Under the pieces are notes generated by a model. It ran no database searches. It worked only from the letters and a program-made list of their open reading frames with translations, and was not told the DNA's origin. DNA of 64,000 bases, taken from positions 12,842,544-12,906,543 of the forward strand of contig JADCRB010000068.1 in NCBI GenBank assembly GCA_021464245.1, in the 5' to 3' direction. Both the position numbers and the translations under genes were made by a program. This document shows, piece by piece, positions 22,740-35,509 of the stretch. This stretch comes from Carallia brachiata (taxonomy: Eukaryota > Streptophyta > Magnoliopsida > Malpighiales > Rhizophoraceae). The number at the start of each line of letters is the position of its first letter. Position 1 is the stretch's first letter.

Positions 22740-24590
22740 AGTTTTGTTTGCTCCCACTAAAAAATAATTTTTACCCCTACTAGATTTATGCATTGAGGAT
22801 TCGTTTTTATTAAATAAAATAATATGATCGACAAAAATTTTAAAAAAAACATAATCTTTTGAAATTTTCTTTATCAATATTCGGATATTATTTGCAATAC
22901 ATTTAATTCTTAAGCTAAGTCAATTATCTTTTTATCAAACATTCAAAATAAAATGTGTATTTATAAACGTGAGAATTGTTTTGAACTTTATAATAAATGT
23001 AAAAGTCACACTATTATTGTTTTTCTAATATATCTCAATTTAGATTTTTCGTCAAGTGTTTGTTTTTAAGCAAAAATGCTTCATCTATATTTAACAAAAA
23101 GTTACAGTAAAGACAACATATACTAAATAAAACTTTATTTGCTTTTTTTATATTAACTACTTGCTTTCTTTGCCCCCTCTTTTTTTTTTTTTATTACCTA
23201 TATTTCCTTAGCGTTTCACTAAATGGACAAAGTCAATTTGAAGCATATAAGATATGCGCTTTTATTGTGCTATTACGACCATGAAATACACATTTGTAAT
23301 TTTTATTAGTAACTATAAGTATGCCAAAAAAAAGAGTCTAGTCACATGACTGGAGGAAGTGACCGAAAAAATTATCGGAATGTAACTGATTAGATTTATT
23401 GTGCAACTGTCTTCATTACAAGTGTAACTAAATAAAAGAAAAAAAAATCATTTATCTTTTCGTTGCAGAATGAATCTAACCGATTACACAATAAATGCAG
23501 TCAAACAATTTTTTAAAAATTTTCTATCCAACGATTAAACTTTTCCCCAAAAAATTTGTGGAATCCATAGTCATTATAATTCAATGTGTGCACCGTGTCA
23601 GAGACGTGTTGAAAATTTTTTATATATTATACCCCCGCTGACGGAAGTTCGGGATCTGCCACTGATAATACTAATAAGAGAATAAAGCTTGGATCTGGCT
23701 GCCAAATATTGAAACCATAACGGTTATTACGCCAAATTTTATTTCATATGAAGTGTATTTACCAAAGAGGAAATCACAATGAGTCTGTTAACCTTTTATT
23801 CAGTGGCAATGAGGAATGAAAGTTAACTAGGATCTCGCTTCAACGTTTATGTTAAGTTGATACAAATTAGAAATGCAAGGAATTTCAAAAGCAAATTTTT
23901 TGCTAATCAAACAATGTGTGATATGTACTAGCATGTGATTAAAATTCGAGGCAAACGTGATTTCTTAACATGAATTTTGCGGGAGACTTTTTGTTAGTCC
24001 GAAAAAAATTATTGTAACCAATTGGATATTCAAACTTCTATTTTATTTTTATTATATTTCTAAATTAATATTTACACCAAAATTATGTTGTGAAATAACT
24101 TGAAAATTTTTGGTATAACAATAATATTACCAATGGCGAATCCAGAAAACATGTTTAGGGAGGGCAAGCTTTGTATATACATATACAATAACAAAAATTA
24201 GTATATATGATAAAAATTAAATTAATTATTATGAATAATAAACATCTCAATTATACCATGTGAATTTCAATATTTTAAAATCTTCTTTTTATTTTTTATA
24301 CAATCAAATAATTAAATTTTTTAATATAAGTAATTATTTAAATATTTAGTCATTTATCTTTCATGCGAATATGTAATAAATTTTTTATGATATTCGTTGT
24401 AATAAAACAATTGTTATAATTAATAGAATTAAAGTTAATTTATAAACAAATTAATATTATTTTTTTTAATAATAATCATTATTAATAATTTGTTCGCTAA
24501 TTATTTTTTAAAAAAGAGTGATAATATGAATATGAAAAGAATTTATTGAAATAATTTTAAAAGTAAGTGAAGATAATTTTGGTGAATACA
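22740..24590. other. AT-rich transposon debris, no gene
   Basis: No coding sequence recognised. A terminus-like motif read from the minus strand at about 23636-23672 (GTGGCAGATCCCGAACTTCC, then GGGGG) resembles the GGCGGATCCAG-GGGGG ends of common plant repeats. A second one in plus orientation starts at about 24125 (ATGGCGAATCCAGAAAA). They may be ends of two separate old elements. Confidence 0.4.
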
Positions 24591-24601
24591 TCATAATTAG
24601 C

Positions 24602-24850
24602 TTGCCAAAGAAATTTAAAAAAAAAAAAAACAAAGAGAGAAAGAAACCAATTTTTTTGAAAAAGAAGAAAGCAAAAAAAAAAAAAAAGAAACAGAAGGAA
24701 ACTTGTTTCTTTAGAAAAAAAAGCAAAGTGAAGAAGCAACCAAAAAAAAAGAGAAGGGAAGAGCAAAAAGGAAAAAAAAAAAAAAAAGGCGAAGAAGAAA
24801 AAAAGCGCCAAGCCAAAAAAACAGAAGAAGATAAAAAGCCAAGAAGGCAG
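24602..24850. repeat. Purine-rich low-complexity tract
   Basis: About 250 bp that is overwhelmingly A and G on the plus strand, with long A runs broken by GAAG and AAGG motifs. It gives lysine-rich (plus) and phenylalanine-rich (minus) open frames that are composition artefacts. Such polypurine-polypyrimidine tracts can form triplex DNA and slip in replication. Confidence 0.9.
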
Positions 24851-24859
24851 AGATTAAAG

Positions 24860-25030
24860 AATAATTATATATATTACAAAAATTGAATTATGAAATATTC
24901 TAAAATTTATAATTATAAAAAAAATTATCAATTTTTTTAATACTGTTAAATTAAAAAATTGATAATTTTTTTTCTAATTATAAATTTTAAAATATTTTAT
25001 TTTAGGATTTTTATGATATGTATTATTACT
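24860..25030. mobile_element. MITE with long terminal inverted repeats (copy 1 of a local family)
   Basis: The two halves fold back on each other: the right end read in reverse gives AGTAATAATACATATCATAA and a shared AAAATTTATAATTA core. The same family occurs at 63418-63599, with a matching single end at about 61665. No clear target duplication is visible here. Confidence 0.65.
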
Positions 25031-25094
25031 TGAAATTAATAAAAGGCGTAAGAACCAAAAAGAAACAGAAAAGACAAAAAAAAAGGAAAAAAGA

Positions 25095-25210
25095 AAAAAA
25101 GGCCAAGGTGGGAATCCTACTCGGGATTTCTTAAGAACGGCGAAGGCCGAGGTGGGAATCGTACTTGGGAATTCTTAAGAAGGGCACAGGACACTTGCCA
25201 CTAGGCTAAA
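25095..25210 (-). mobile_element. tRNA-like (SINE-like) sequence with duplicated segment
   Basis: On the minus strand TAGCCTAGTGGCAAGTG resembles a tRNA A-box, and GTACGATTCCCACC, about 40 nt on, resembles a B-box (GGTTCGANTCC). On the plus strand a roughly 44-bp unit, GGTGGGAATC-TACT-GGGA-TTCTTAAGAA, is repeated in tandem (about 25103 and 25149). It is not a functional tRNA because arms and acceptor are missing; a tRNA-derived SINE head is the likeliest explanation. Confidence 0.4.
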
Positions 25211-25433
25211 TTTCCACATGTTAAGATTTTTTACCTGCTAAATATACATAACTTACAGATTGCCCGCACCTCCGCCTACACCGGCCAATGAATATTACTT
25301 CAGTGTGACTTGGGAATAACTGTTTCTCTTTTTCTCTTTTTCTGTTTTTTTTTATGACAATGAGCTTTAACAAAACTAAAACTAAAACTGAAAACAAAAA
25401 CAAATAGAACTCAAACAAAAACACTAAAGTGAT

Positions 25434-25875
25434 TATGTCACTTCTTAGCAAATTTACTCCAATCAAATCTGGATAAAGAAAAGTCTCAATATTTGATGGA
25501 GGAGTTTCGTAGGTCTGGAAGGAAACGTCGAAGGAAACCTCAATATTAGTTATTAAATCTATACAAAAATTTCTTTCCACAATGTGTGCTACAAGCGATG
25601 CCCCCAAAAGTTCCATGCTAGCTTCAAACATGGAAAAGATTCAACTCTTAATCTTCTTTACTTAACTTTTGAAGGGCCAACTTTGAATCGATCTCAATAA
25701 TAACTTTACGGATACCACGTTCCCATGCTATATAAAGGGCCATACAAATAGCACGCAATTTTGTGCCAATAACCATAAAGAACCCAACGGAACTAGAAAA
25801 TCCGAAAATCCATTGATCAAATTCATTTCTCGCTAGTCCACCAAAATTACCAAGTCCAGGAATAATTTCAAGTTG
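25434..25875 (-). pseudogene. Reverse-transcriptase-associated RNase H domain fragment (LINE-derived)
   Basis: On the minus strand one frame gives GNFGGLARNEFDQWIFGFSS, then GTKLRAICMALYIAWERGIR and KVIIEIDSKLALQ, the pattern of the RNase H domain (RVT_3) found at the C-terminus of plant L1-type LINE polyproteins. After a stop, a second open stretch (YETPPSNIETFLYPDLIGVN) matches the usual tail (PP-x-x-x-x-L-x-D-x-x-GV). No reverse transcriptase is attached. It is a decayed fragment in the HRD1 3' spacer. Confidence 0.72.
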
Positions 25876-25879
25876 CCAA

Positions 25880-27378
25880 ACAAACTTCCTACAAATATAG
25901 GTTCAACACTGCATATTTCTAACAATTTTTTAGATATTATAATGCCAGAGTTTAGTGTATTAAAATACCTTGTCAATAAATTTTATATGAGAAAAGACAG
26001 TTTAGTTTAAAAATATATCTTTGATTACTAAACCACTATCTATGATGCAAGAAAGAGACTAAATGTTGGTTACATGTAAAATATTTATGATTTCATCTAA
26101 TATTTTTTTATTAATAGACTCGAACTGGAGATTTTCAGTTATACAAACGACTTTAGTATTATTGAGCTATAGTTTATTGATACTTTTCTTATCTAATAGG
26201 TGTCCCGTGAATATTCAGAACCGTCTGAATGATTTTGACTTTTTAAAGAGTTGGATGAGTTTTTAAATTTTAAGATGAAGTTAATAGCCCATCATTTTGT
26301 TCGAGCATCTACAGCAATTCTTTCAAAAGTAGAAACAAAATAGTCTGCAAAAACAAAAGAAAATTTTAGATTGAAAGAGTAAAGTCAGCAAACAATGAAT
26401 TTACCCAAAAAGAAAAGAAAAGGTAACCTGTGGGAAACAAAGGACTTCAAGTCTTCAACTAGGAAAAGAAAAGAGTAACCAATAAAAAAAAAAAAAGTGC
26501 AAGGGGTACAGAGGAAAGTGCTTCAAACTGAAGGAACCATTAACTCATTCAGGCTAATGGGCATGATCCATTACCAACCATAATTGCCTTGCACCCAAAG
26601 ATACGCTCCTTCAATCTGTTTCTTTCTTCTTCTTTTTTTTCGTCAGAAAAGATCTAATTAAATTGAAGAAAGGAAGAACTAATCATGCGCTATAATGGTT
26701 CTTTCTTACTTGTTTTCAAATATAACAGGCCCTTTAATGTGCCATTTGTTTTCGATTTTTTACGTTGTGCTCGCCTGCTGGCTAAAAATGTCTCCTTCCT
26801 TTGCAACTCAAGCCCTTTGGATAGAATAATTATGTCATCAGCCCGTTGCATGGTTTAGTGTTTAACCTTTCTCTTGATTTCCAACAATTAGGGACTAAAA
26901 AAATAGGGCGCGGGTATACAGACAGAACGAAGTGGTCAGAAGGAGTATCAACAATGTAACAATCTTAATTATTTCTGCAACAAAATTGATAAAATATGAT
27001 AAAAAAATCATCACATTATTTTTTGTTGCCAAAAAAATTAGCGCTGTTGCAGAAATATTTTTCGCTCTTCCTCTCTCTGCGGCCACCCATCTTTTTCCTA
27101 AAAATTAGAGCTTTACGCAAAGAAAATGTAAGACGTAAGGTAAGGCAAAAGCATCCGCATCAAGGCGGAGTTAAAAAGATACTGTAGCATGAGCGTGCGT
27201 TGATTTTTAGAACAGTTGGGAGAACAAGAACTCTGGGGGGTGGAGTGCTCAGGTACCCTCAGAGTCGGCTATAATGAATAAAGCCTTCAAAACAAGCAGT
27301 TATCTCTACTCCCCATTCTTCCTTGTCCCTATTGTATTAAATTAACTTTGACTCCTCGTGATAAACTTACAACTTGAG
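25880..27378. other. HRD1 3' flank, no further gene recognised
   Basis: Contains the HRD1 3' untranslated region near its right end and otherwise AT-rich, non-coding sequence. The short frames at 26063-26266 and 26895-27187 lack domains. I could not place the HRD1 poly(A) site with confidence. Confidence 0.4.
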
Positions 27379-30300
27379 TTACGATTGAGTCTCTTGTGAC
27401 TCTCCATGACGATCGCAACCTGAAGCAGAAGATGAGGGAACACTCTTGCCTTCAATGTCTGAAGATGTTGTAGGGCAGCCATCAGTGACTTCCTCAGCTT
27501 TTGCCTTCTCTAGAAGCTGGAGCTGTCTTTGAAGCACCTATTTTAATAGAAGAAGGGTTAATGAAGCAAGTCAAAATGATGGCTGAAAACATCCATCCAG
27601 CAGCAACAGAACCTACGTTATTTTATATCATTCAAATGCAAAAATTATTGCAAGAACAAAAGAAGAGGGATAAAAAAAAGAAAAAAAAAAGAAACTATGC
27701 GTTGTAAGCAAACCAGAGCCGAAATGACTTATTGACGTCCCTTTCAGGCAATGTAATCTCTTAAGCTTCAATTAAACACGTTGGGCAGGCATCCAAAACT
27801 CACATCATACTTTAAGTTAAAACTAGCTACTAGTGCAGTCATGCGACGCTAACAATTCTCCAATAATCCTCAACTTTGGTCACTGGGAGAAGAAAAGAAG
27901 AGGCAGCCACAATGACAGAGGCCCATCAAAATACAACAACAATGTATAAGCACCTAACCCCTAAAAGAAACACGATATTGATCAGGTAACTACCTTCACG
28001 AGCTCACATCCAGTCTGAAAATGTAACAAACAATAACGCATAAGCACTTAGCCCTCAAATTGAACGTTAAAGCCCAAAATGGGAAAATGGATGACACATG
28101 CATGCACACTTGTGCACAGCACCAATGCAATTTTATCTTATTTCGCAAGTAAAATGCACCCATCATGACCATACATATCCTAACATAAAACATTGGCAAG
28201 CAAATGCTGACAAGCAGGGAAGAGAATGCCGTCATCACAACAGAGAAAACAACAACAACAGCAACAACAAAAATTAAAAAAAAAAAATTAGAGAGAGAGA
28301 GAGAGAGAGCAGCCATTTCTGAAATCTGATATGATAAATTATCGGACATTTATGTAAATAAAACATCTTGAGATAAGTCAATGAAAGATACCTCTATCTG
28401 GTCTTCCAGATATTTCTTTTGGGCATCAAAATCAGAGCTTGCTACACTTCCCGATGTCTCTCCATAGGTCATATTGGCACCAGCTACCCCCAAGGGAACA
28501 AAGACACACTGGGGAACCTGTGACAGGGAAACATTTGAAGGCCCAGGATTAACTGCAAGCAGTGGATTTAGTTGTCCATTGAAAGTGTTTTCTCCGGAAG
28601 AGTCAGGCTTTGCACTGGCCTGAGACTGAGGAAACAAGGCATATCCAGGAGACCTGAAAACATTAAGAAGATCATTCCTACCCTTATATAAAGTGAAACA
28701 TCTGGTCGAACGAGCAAAGTAATGGTACAGGCCAAAAGCTACAGACAGAGGCTACGGAATGAAGTAACCATTAACATTGGCAATGGCAGAAGCTGCCACT
28801 TTAGCCAGTATACCAAATCCTCCTTCCAATATTCCATCTGCAGCAGATTCTTCTCAACAGACTGGGTCAAACAAGTAAAATCATGATTGTAACATATAGA
28901 TTGTAACATGACTAGAAGTCTATATGTTACAAGTCAACTTCAACAATGTTCTATTGGATATTTCACCATAAAGAAATAATGTGTGAAGTACTCAACCTCA
29001 AGCATATGTAACAGCTGTTATAAATTACTTGTTAATCAAGGGATTTGATTATCTTTAGACAGTATCCTTATTAACATTATTTCCATTGCCTATTAAGTTT
29101 GTTTAATAAGGGAAAATATTAAAGAATATGTGATTGGTCAATTTGTTTGGCAACTTTTTATCTGCTAAGTGACTTGGGGAGTTTTATTTGTGCCTCAGTA
29201 AGTTATTGGCACTAGGTTGTGCCCCCATTGCCTGTGTGCTTAATGCTAGGTAACTACTGGTAACTACCCCTACGTTCATGTGCCATGCCCATGTTCAGCC
29301 CACTCGTACACAGATGCATTGCCACACATACAGAGGGAGAAACGACCAAAACTCCATGTCTGCACATGCCCATATCCAAGGGACTCTCTAATACCAATGC
29401 ACCAGCTACCTGCCCGCATAACTGCCCACAACGCTTGCTGTTCACACCCACTGCCCGCTTCCACTAATGGTAGATGCAAACAAATGCCATGAGGTACTAA
29501 ATTAAGGAGCATTTTAATGCTCTTAATTATCCTACTAATATATGTTAGTCATCTATCACACTCTTCTTTTACACTAATAAGACACCCTTATGGACACATG
29601 CCCACAAATATCACATCTGCAGACCTCACCATCACCGCTAACATATAACCACCATTACCAACAATACCAGCTACGCATGCCCAAATGGTCAGTTCTTTTG
29701 TAAAGGGTAGCAAATGCTTATAACCTTAACATACTGCACTTCACAAATCTCAAATTTTCAAAATCTTACGATGTGGCATCACCCTAAAAATGCTGTCTAG
29801 CAGCAAAACAGAATTATTACCACTACATGTTAGGAATAGTTAACAATTTACCTATCAAATTACCACATCACCGAATTAAGGTACATTTACAACATGAATA
29901 ATGACAATAATACAATCATTTAATGCATGTGTATCTCTACTCCTCTCTTTCACATAGCGAAGAAAATAAACCAGATTAAGAAGCAAAAGTAAAGTAACTG
30001 GAGATTGCATCAATTCAAACCCCATCCCATCAATTACCAAAAGACCTTTAGAAGCCTTAGACCCTCCAAAATCAACAAAACTGGTATCAAAAAAAGGTGT
30101 TCTTCAATTTTCACATATTATCATCTTTGTTTATTATGTCCAAGGGTTAAAGCACTTGCTCTAGGTCACATTTTGGAATTTCATTTCAGAACAGTTGCAT
30201 TTCAAACTGTTGACTGGTGGCAGAGCTAATGTGATTGCATATGCCCATTTCCAAGTAAACACATACATATGACAAACTAGATATATGCGAACTAACAGAA

Positions 30301-33300
30301 CATCAAAAAAGCATACATCATCCATTTACATATATTTAAAAAGCTTAGAAGTGCTTACCAAACTGGATTGCTTGCAGAAGGATAAACAAAAGATTTCTCA
30401 TATACAGATGCGGCAGCAGCAACAGCTTGGAGCCTGGCCCGATGGCCATTCTCACCGTCATTTGTCACACCGCTAGAAGAAGTGTCAGCTGCCGCAGTGG
30501 AAGAGCCAGTACCTGGGCAGAATGACAAGAATTTTGGACATCAATTTGGACTAAAACAAGATTTTGCTGCTCACTCCATGTCAAACAAACAAAACTGTTG
30601 CAAAGGCTTGTGTACAAAATGGACACACGAGCAAATGTGAAGGAGAACAAGAGGGTAAATAGAGGAATTATTATCAATTATTCTTCTGCATAGATTAATA
30701 TTTGTGTCAACTGTTAGGAATATAACTGATATTCAGTAGTAATATATCTACATTTTTTTTTCCATGTTTTCTCTCTGTGGAATATGCTTTCACCAGCTGG
30801 TTAGGCCAACTACGCTTTTCCTACCCAGCAATTTCAACATAACCATTTGAAGCCAGCCAATTGAAGTACGGTTCCCTCCAAGTTTCTCATTATAATCAAC
30901 GAAAATTGTAAGCATAATTGTGTGATCTATTACTCACTTATTATTCACCACCAAACAAATAAAGGAATGGTTGAAAAGAAAGGCATTTGGTCACTCTTTA
31001 AGGCATCCATGAGCTGTAAGATAAAACTTCTAAGTATAAAATAATATATTAACATAAACAAATCTTGGCACAACTGGAAGCACCTACTAAAAGTGGAGTA
31101 ACACTATCAGAGCAAAATGTCTACCCTACCTCCTTATTAAAGTAGGGAGGAAAAATATATATATATAGCTTAATAATAACAAATTACAGAACTGTTTGTT
31201 CTATATGCCTTGCAATTTAAAAAGAGAGTAGGTTCTTAATAGCCAATTCATCAGACGAGAGAAATTGGATGTGCCAACATAAACACAGTTGTCCACATGA
31301 ATTCATAAACACGCACTTACACACACACACACACACACACACAAAAGCAAGTCAAGAATTTCTACAATGAAATGTATAATTTAGGTCTCACTCCTAACTT
31401 AGTGCATAATAAAAACAGAATATCGAGAAAAGATTCATGTTGCCCACCCTAATTAAATTTGAGATTAAGGATTTGTTGATTTTGTAGTGATAAAACGTAT
31501 GGACGCTGAAAGGTACATTCTAGTTGGACATGCCTAAAGAGCCATTATTTGCAATTAGAGCGACAAGGTGCCAATGAGATAAAACGAGAATAACCATGAT
31601 CAACTAACCTACACTTATTTATGCCAAATTATAGTTCTTTGCAAAACAAATAAAGAATATCAAGCAAACCATATAAGCAAGCGTAATATCTGCAGAAAAG
31701 GTAATATTGTCATAATTACCTTGTTGATTAGTATCTGACCGTGATCCTTGTTGACCTCCAGCTGTGCTTGCAGCATTTTCAGGGGGTACAACCAGTGCTC
31801 TGCAGGTAGGACAAGTATGCTGTCGCTCCAACCATGAACGCAGACAATGAACATGAAAAAGATGTCCACAGATTAATTTTTTGGCTGTAGTCATCTCTTC
31901 GCGGCAAATAATGCAGGTGGCATCACTTCTGCTTATTTAGAAAGAAAGATAAAATTATGTTGGTGCAAACAGATATTTGCTAAAATATCAAAAGGAGAAG
32001 TTCAAAGGAGAATATAGAACTAACGCGCTAAGCTCTTCAGGTGTCGCATCTGGAAAGCGATCATTCATATTTGAGGTTATCTTTCTATAACGTATGTAAT
32101 CAGCAATACGAACTTTGAAATTTCTGAATGTTTCATAAAGTTCCCGTATTAAGTGCAAAGGAACACCATAATTCCTGCATAAAAGAACCCAAGTCCATCC
32201 AATTAAAGAAATGATAGTTTGCTTGATTCTGGTGTATCAAAAAAAAAAAAAGAAACGATAATTTGCTGCAGAAAAAACTATTAAGCATAAAAACTAGTGT
32301 ACGCCAAATAAACAAAGGAATTTCCATGAACCAAACAATCCAGAGTGAAGCTTGAAGGAAGTCTCAACAGTCACAATTCTTACTGTCATCAATAACACTG
32401 TATTCACAGTAGTCTGGGTGCTAAATGAGCTGATAAATAACAAGTTCAACCAGATTTGATTTCAACCACACTCTAAAAATGAATTTGTTTCCATACAAGT
32501 GTGAGGTACAACACCCAACATATCTAACACAAAACCTGTCGGCTGCAGAAAGTTAAAGAGGCCCTATATTGCTGACAAAAGTCTCACGTGTTTTTCGGTA
32601 TAACAGTTTAAGAAAAACAGTCCCAAGAATCATCAATTTGTCTAATGCTTCGACTCTCCTCATCTTTTGATGTGTAGTTTGAGAGATAAATATAATTTAA
32701 TAAATCCCATTTTCAGAAGTATAAAACTTGAATCTTCACAACCAAGGGTCATTTCCAGGCATTAAAAGGTCTATGTTCCCACCAATTTAAACTAAACCAC
32801 TTTCAATAGATGCTGCCACTTGATAGTGACAAATGCGGCAGATAAATGAAGAAAAGACTCCAAAAACAGTTGTCGCTGCCAGAATTGTCTAACTATACGT
32901 AGACTTCCAATTAAAGAGACATTGTAAATCACATAGCTCAAATCAATACTAAAGGGATAACCATGCACTGTTTTGCCAACAAACTAAAGTTCACAAGGCT
33001 CTAGAGAAGTATATTCCCTATCAAGGAACACAGTACAAATGACAGTCTCATTGAAATAAATTATCTTTCAAATTATGGCAGTTAAAACAGACTCTTACGC
33101 AAATATTTTTATGGAGTTGATAATGAGTGCACAGATCAAAGTGTTCATAATCAGCAAAGTCATTGTAAACCTTTATTCAACAATACATGATCAATTGTGT
33201 GCATGCATGTCGTTGTGCTCAGTAAAAAGTGAATATTATGACAAATGAATACAGAAAACAAATTTATGCTAATTACTTACATGAAAATCACAAGGAAGAA

Positions 33301-35495
33301 GCACAAATACATAGACAAGTGAAGCAAGTCCCGTATAAGTTCCAAATAGAAGGTGTAAACAGCCTTTCTTTCCCATTGTCCTTCCATAAGCATGTCACTC
33401 ACATAGAAAATATATTTTACAAATGTTGACACAGTCGTAGTTGCCAGAATCATGTACCTAATAGCAAAATAGTAAACATTAATGAGATAAAAACATAGAA
33501 GAACACAAAAGATTGCATATCTTAAAGGATAGAAAGAACAACTATTGATTGTAACTAATATCTGTTTTATTTTCTGACGAAATGCAATATCCATGCTTAC
33601 AGAAGGTGACATCCGGCACAGGGGAATAAAAGACATTAACCAATAACAAGCAAGCTTGAGAAAATCCCCCCCCCCAATAGCTGACTGCTTAGTAATTTAG
33701 CAGGATAAGAGTTTCTAAATAATTTATTTGGCATCAATTGCAGCTGTCATCAATTATGATTTATTCTCCTCACATATGAGATTACTTACCAGAATTTGCA
33801 GGAATAAGAATCAAGACAAAATTTTTTAGATGGCAGGCGGCTTGTGGTGGATACCTTTCAGAAGTCGTTTCTCATCTCTTCTTAGAGGACTGACAATATT
33901 AACACTACCACCACTCCACCCTGCCCCCGAAAATGATTAGCTTCTACCACAAACACAACATCATCCTAAATTCTGCACCTTTATTTTTTGCCTATCTCTG
34001 GAAACACAAATACCTGTCCCACCCTATCATTGCAACTTGTTATGCACTTCGGAAAGTCTAACTCAACGGAATTTCTCTCTTTAAAACTACCAAGAAAAGA
34101 AAAAGTCCCACCAAAATTGACATCACTCCATAACTTGCATTCTCCTCTCAGTTTTTCTATATATCAATCCCAATTACTTGGGTGTCGCTTGTTGCATTAT
34201 AAACTCACTTGCTCCTACATGCAAAGGACTGTGTTCTATGGATTTAATAATTGGTTGTAAGATATACTTCACACCTTTAGAATAAACAGCACAATCTAAT
34301 CAGTAAACTTATAATAGTTTCCAGCTATCAGACACTATTAACTCTTAACAGTCCTTGCGGCTACAGATTTTGAGTCTGTAACCCTACAATACAGGAGATC
34401 TTGAATCATTTATAATGGATCTCTTAGCAGTACAATATTCTCATTTCACTCCTATAGTTATTTGTTTTTTTATTTTATAATTTTCTATTATATTGGTCTC
34501 TTCACCCTTTCCTCACAGTACTACTTTGCTATTGGTCACCCAAGAGTATGTTGCCTAGCAAATAGAGAAAGGCAGTATGCTTTTTCTACAACTGCAATCA
34601 CGATAATAGGACAACCTTCAATGCACTTCATAAAGTTCAGAAATATCAACTCTGTTTTCCAATTGGTGTCCATATATGGTTATTAATTTACATTTTCTTC
34701 TATCCAGCATATACCCACAGGTTTGGTGGTTTCTAAAGTATGCTATGTTGCGCATCTCCTTTGTAGAATAAACAGCCTACAACAGATAACCTAAATGCAA
34801 TTTTGTTACACGCCAAGAACAAAAAAATTTTATCAGAGAAAAGAATTATACAAACTCAAGAGAAAGTTCACAAATTATTGCAATTCTATATCCAGAGCAA
34901 ATAGTCAACCCACCAGCAGCAACAAATGAATATATAAATAAAATTAGGAATAGATATCTTACTCAAAAGAGAAGAAGAGAGACACTGATGCCTGACGTGT
35001 TTCAAGCAGATACTTTATAGCACTGTATAAAAATAAACTGTCCAAAAGAAGGAGGAATCCCAGAAATGAAACTATCCTAACATGTGACAACATGGGCACT
35101 GCTGGCGTTGTCTCAATGTACTCAACTCTCTTTTGAGCCAACCAGTGCAAAGCCTTAATTAACAACAAAGCTGTGACCATTGCAAGAAATGTCACTGAAA
35201 AATCCTGCCTGAAAATCGTGATGGCAAAGAGGATTTCCATAACCTCTCTCCATGCTTGCTCGTTCAACCTCTCAACTTCAGCTTCCCTGAGGGAACCGAG
35301 AAACACCTGCTTTGTCAATTGCCATAGAATGCACATAATAACCAAACCCATGTTGAGGAGAAGCACCAAACTAATCTTTGATGTAGATAAATAAACCATA
35401 GCCGGATAAAACTGGCCTCTACTGTTGAACGCATGATAAATAACCGCTAGAGTTGAGAACAAACTCAGGCTTGCATAAGTACGTAGCCGCATCAT
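27379..35495 (-). CDS. HRD1: ERAD E3 ubiquitin-protein ligase HRD1 (RING-H2, ER membrane)
   Basis: Ubiquitin ligase of the ER membrane that retrotranslocates and ubiquitinates misfolded proteins in ER-associated degradation. Exons: 35495-34963, 33457-33281, 32174-32025, 31928-31720, 30512-30359, 28653-28392, 27537-27379, giving 547 residues with consistent phases and a TAA stop. The N-terminal 236 residues are multi-spanning (FYPAMVYLSTSKI, LREAEVERLNEQAWREVMEI, LIKALHWLAQKRVEYIE). The RING-H2 finger is complete: C292, C295, C307, H309, H312, C315, C326, C329 (TCIICREEM, LICGHLFHVHCLRSWL, TCPTC). A low-complexity serine/alanine/proline region follows, then a C-terminal coiled coil (KKYLEDQIEVLQRQLQLLEK). 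It is close to Arabidopsis HRD1A, with a longer tail. Two adjacent ATGs (MMRLRTY) start the frame. A 5' UTR intron is likely. Introns carry LINE and other repeats. Confidence 0.95.
27994..28014 (-). other. Candidate 21-nt microexon in HRD1 intron 6
   Basis: A pyrimidine-rich stretch ending TTTTCAG is followed by 21 nt and then GTAGTT on the minus strand. Inclusion would add seven residues (TGCELVK) between DQIE and VLQRQ without shifting the frame, since both flanking exons are phase 0. It would interrupt the C-terminal coiled coil. There is no evidence of use; chance is possible. Confidence 0.3.
28887..28932. repeat. 14-bp perfect inverted repeat in HRD1 intron 5
   Basis: TTGTAACATATAGA (28887-28900) and TCTATATGTTACAA (28919-28932) are exact reverse complements with an 18-nt loop. 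The adjoining 28940-29500 differs in composition from the rest of the intron (CA- and GC-richer at 29280-29470), hinting at an inserted element whose ends I could not define. Confidence 0.7.
31318..31343. repeat. (AC)n microsatellite in HRD1 intron 4
   Basis: About 13 AC dinucleotides. The intron runs 30513-31719. Confidence 0.9.
31380..31490 (+). mobile_element. LINE 3'-end fragment in HRD1 intron 4
   Basis: Contains CCTAACTTAGTGCATAATA, a degenerate ATGTTGCCCACCCTAATTAAAT stretch and GATTAAGGATTTGTTGA. The same series occurs at 53455-53585 in VGT1 intron 10, where it ends in TTGTTGTTGTTATTGTTG. This matches the 3' end of plant L1-type LINEs, whose ORF2 stops close to a GTTGTTG-type tail. 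It is antisense to HRD1. Confidence 0.5.
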
Positions 35496-35509
35496 TTTCT
35501 CCCAATCTG

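Noticed and set aside
24508..24886. Lysine-rich and phenylalanine-rich open frames of 84-102 codons
   Set aside because: They come only from the polypurine tract; no domain, no codon pattern, and both strands are open at once.
25140..25207. Possible tRNA gene on the minus strand
   Set aside because: A- and B-box-like motifs are present, but acceptor stem, anticodon arm and a proper T-arm cannot be drawn; treated as SINE-like.
29254..29512. Four overlapping open frames of 60-78 codons in HRD1 intron 5
   Set aside because: They lie within the intron in a CA-rich segment, and all frames are open because of composition; no domain.
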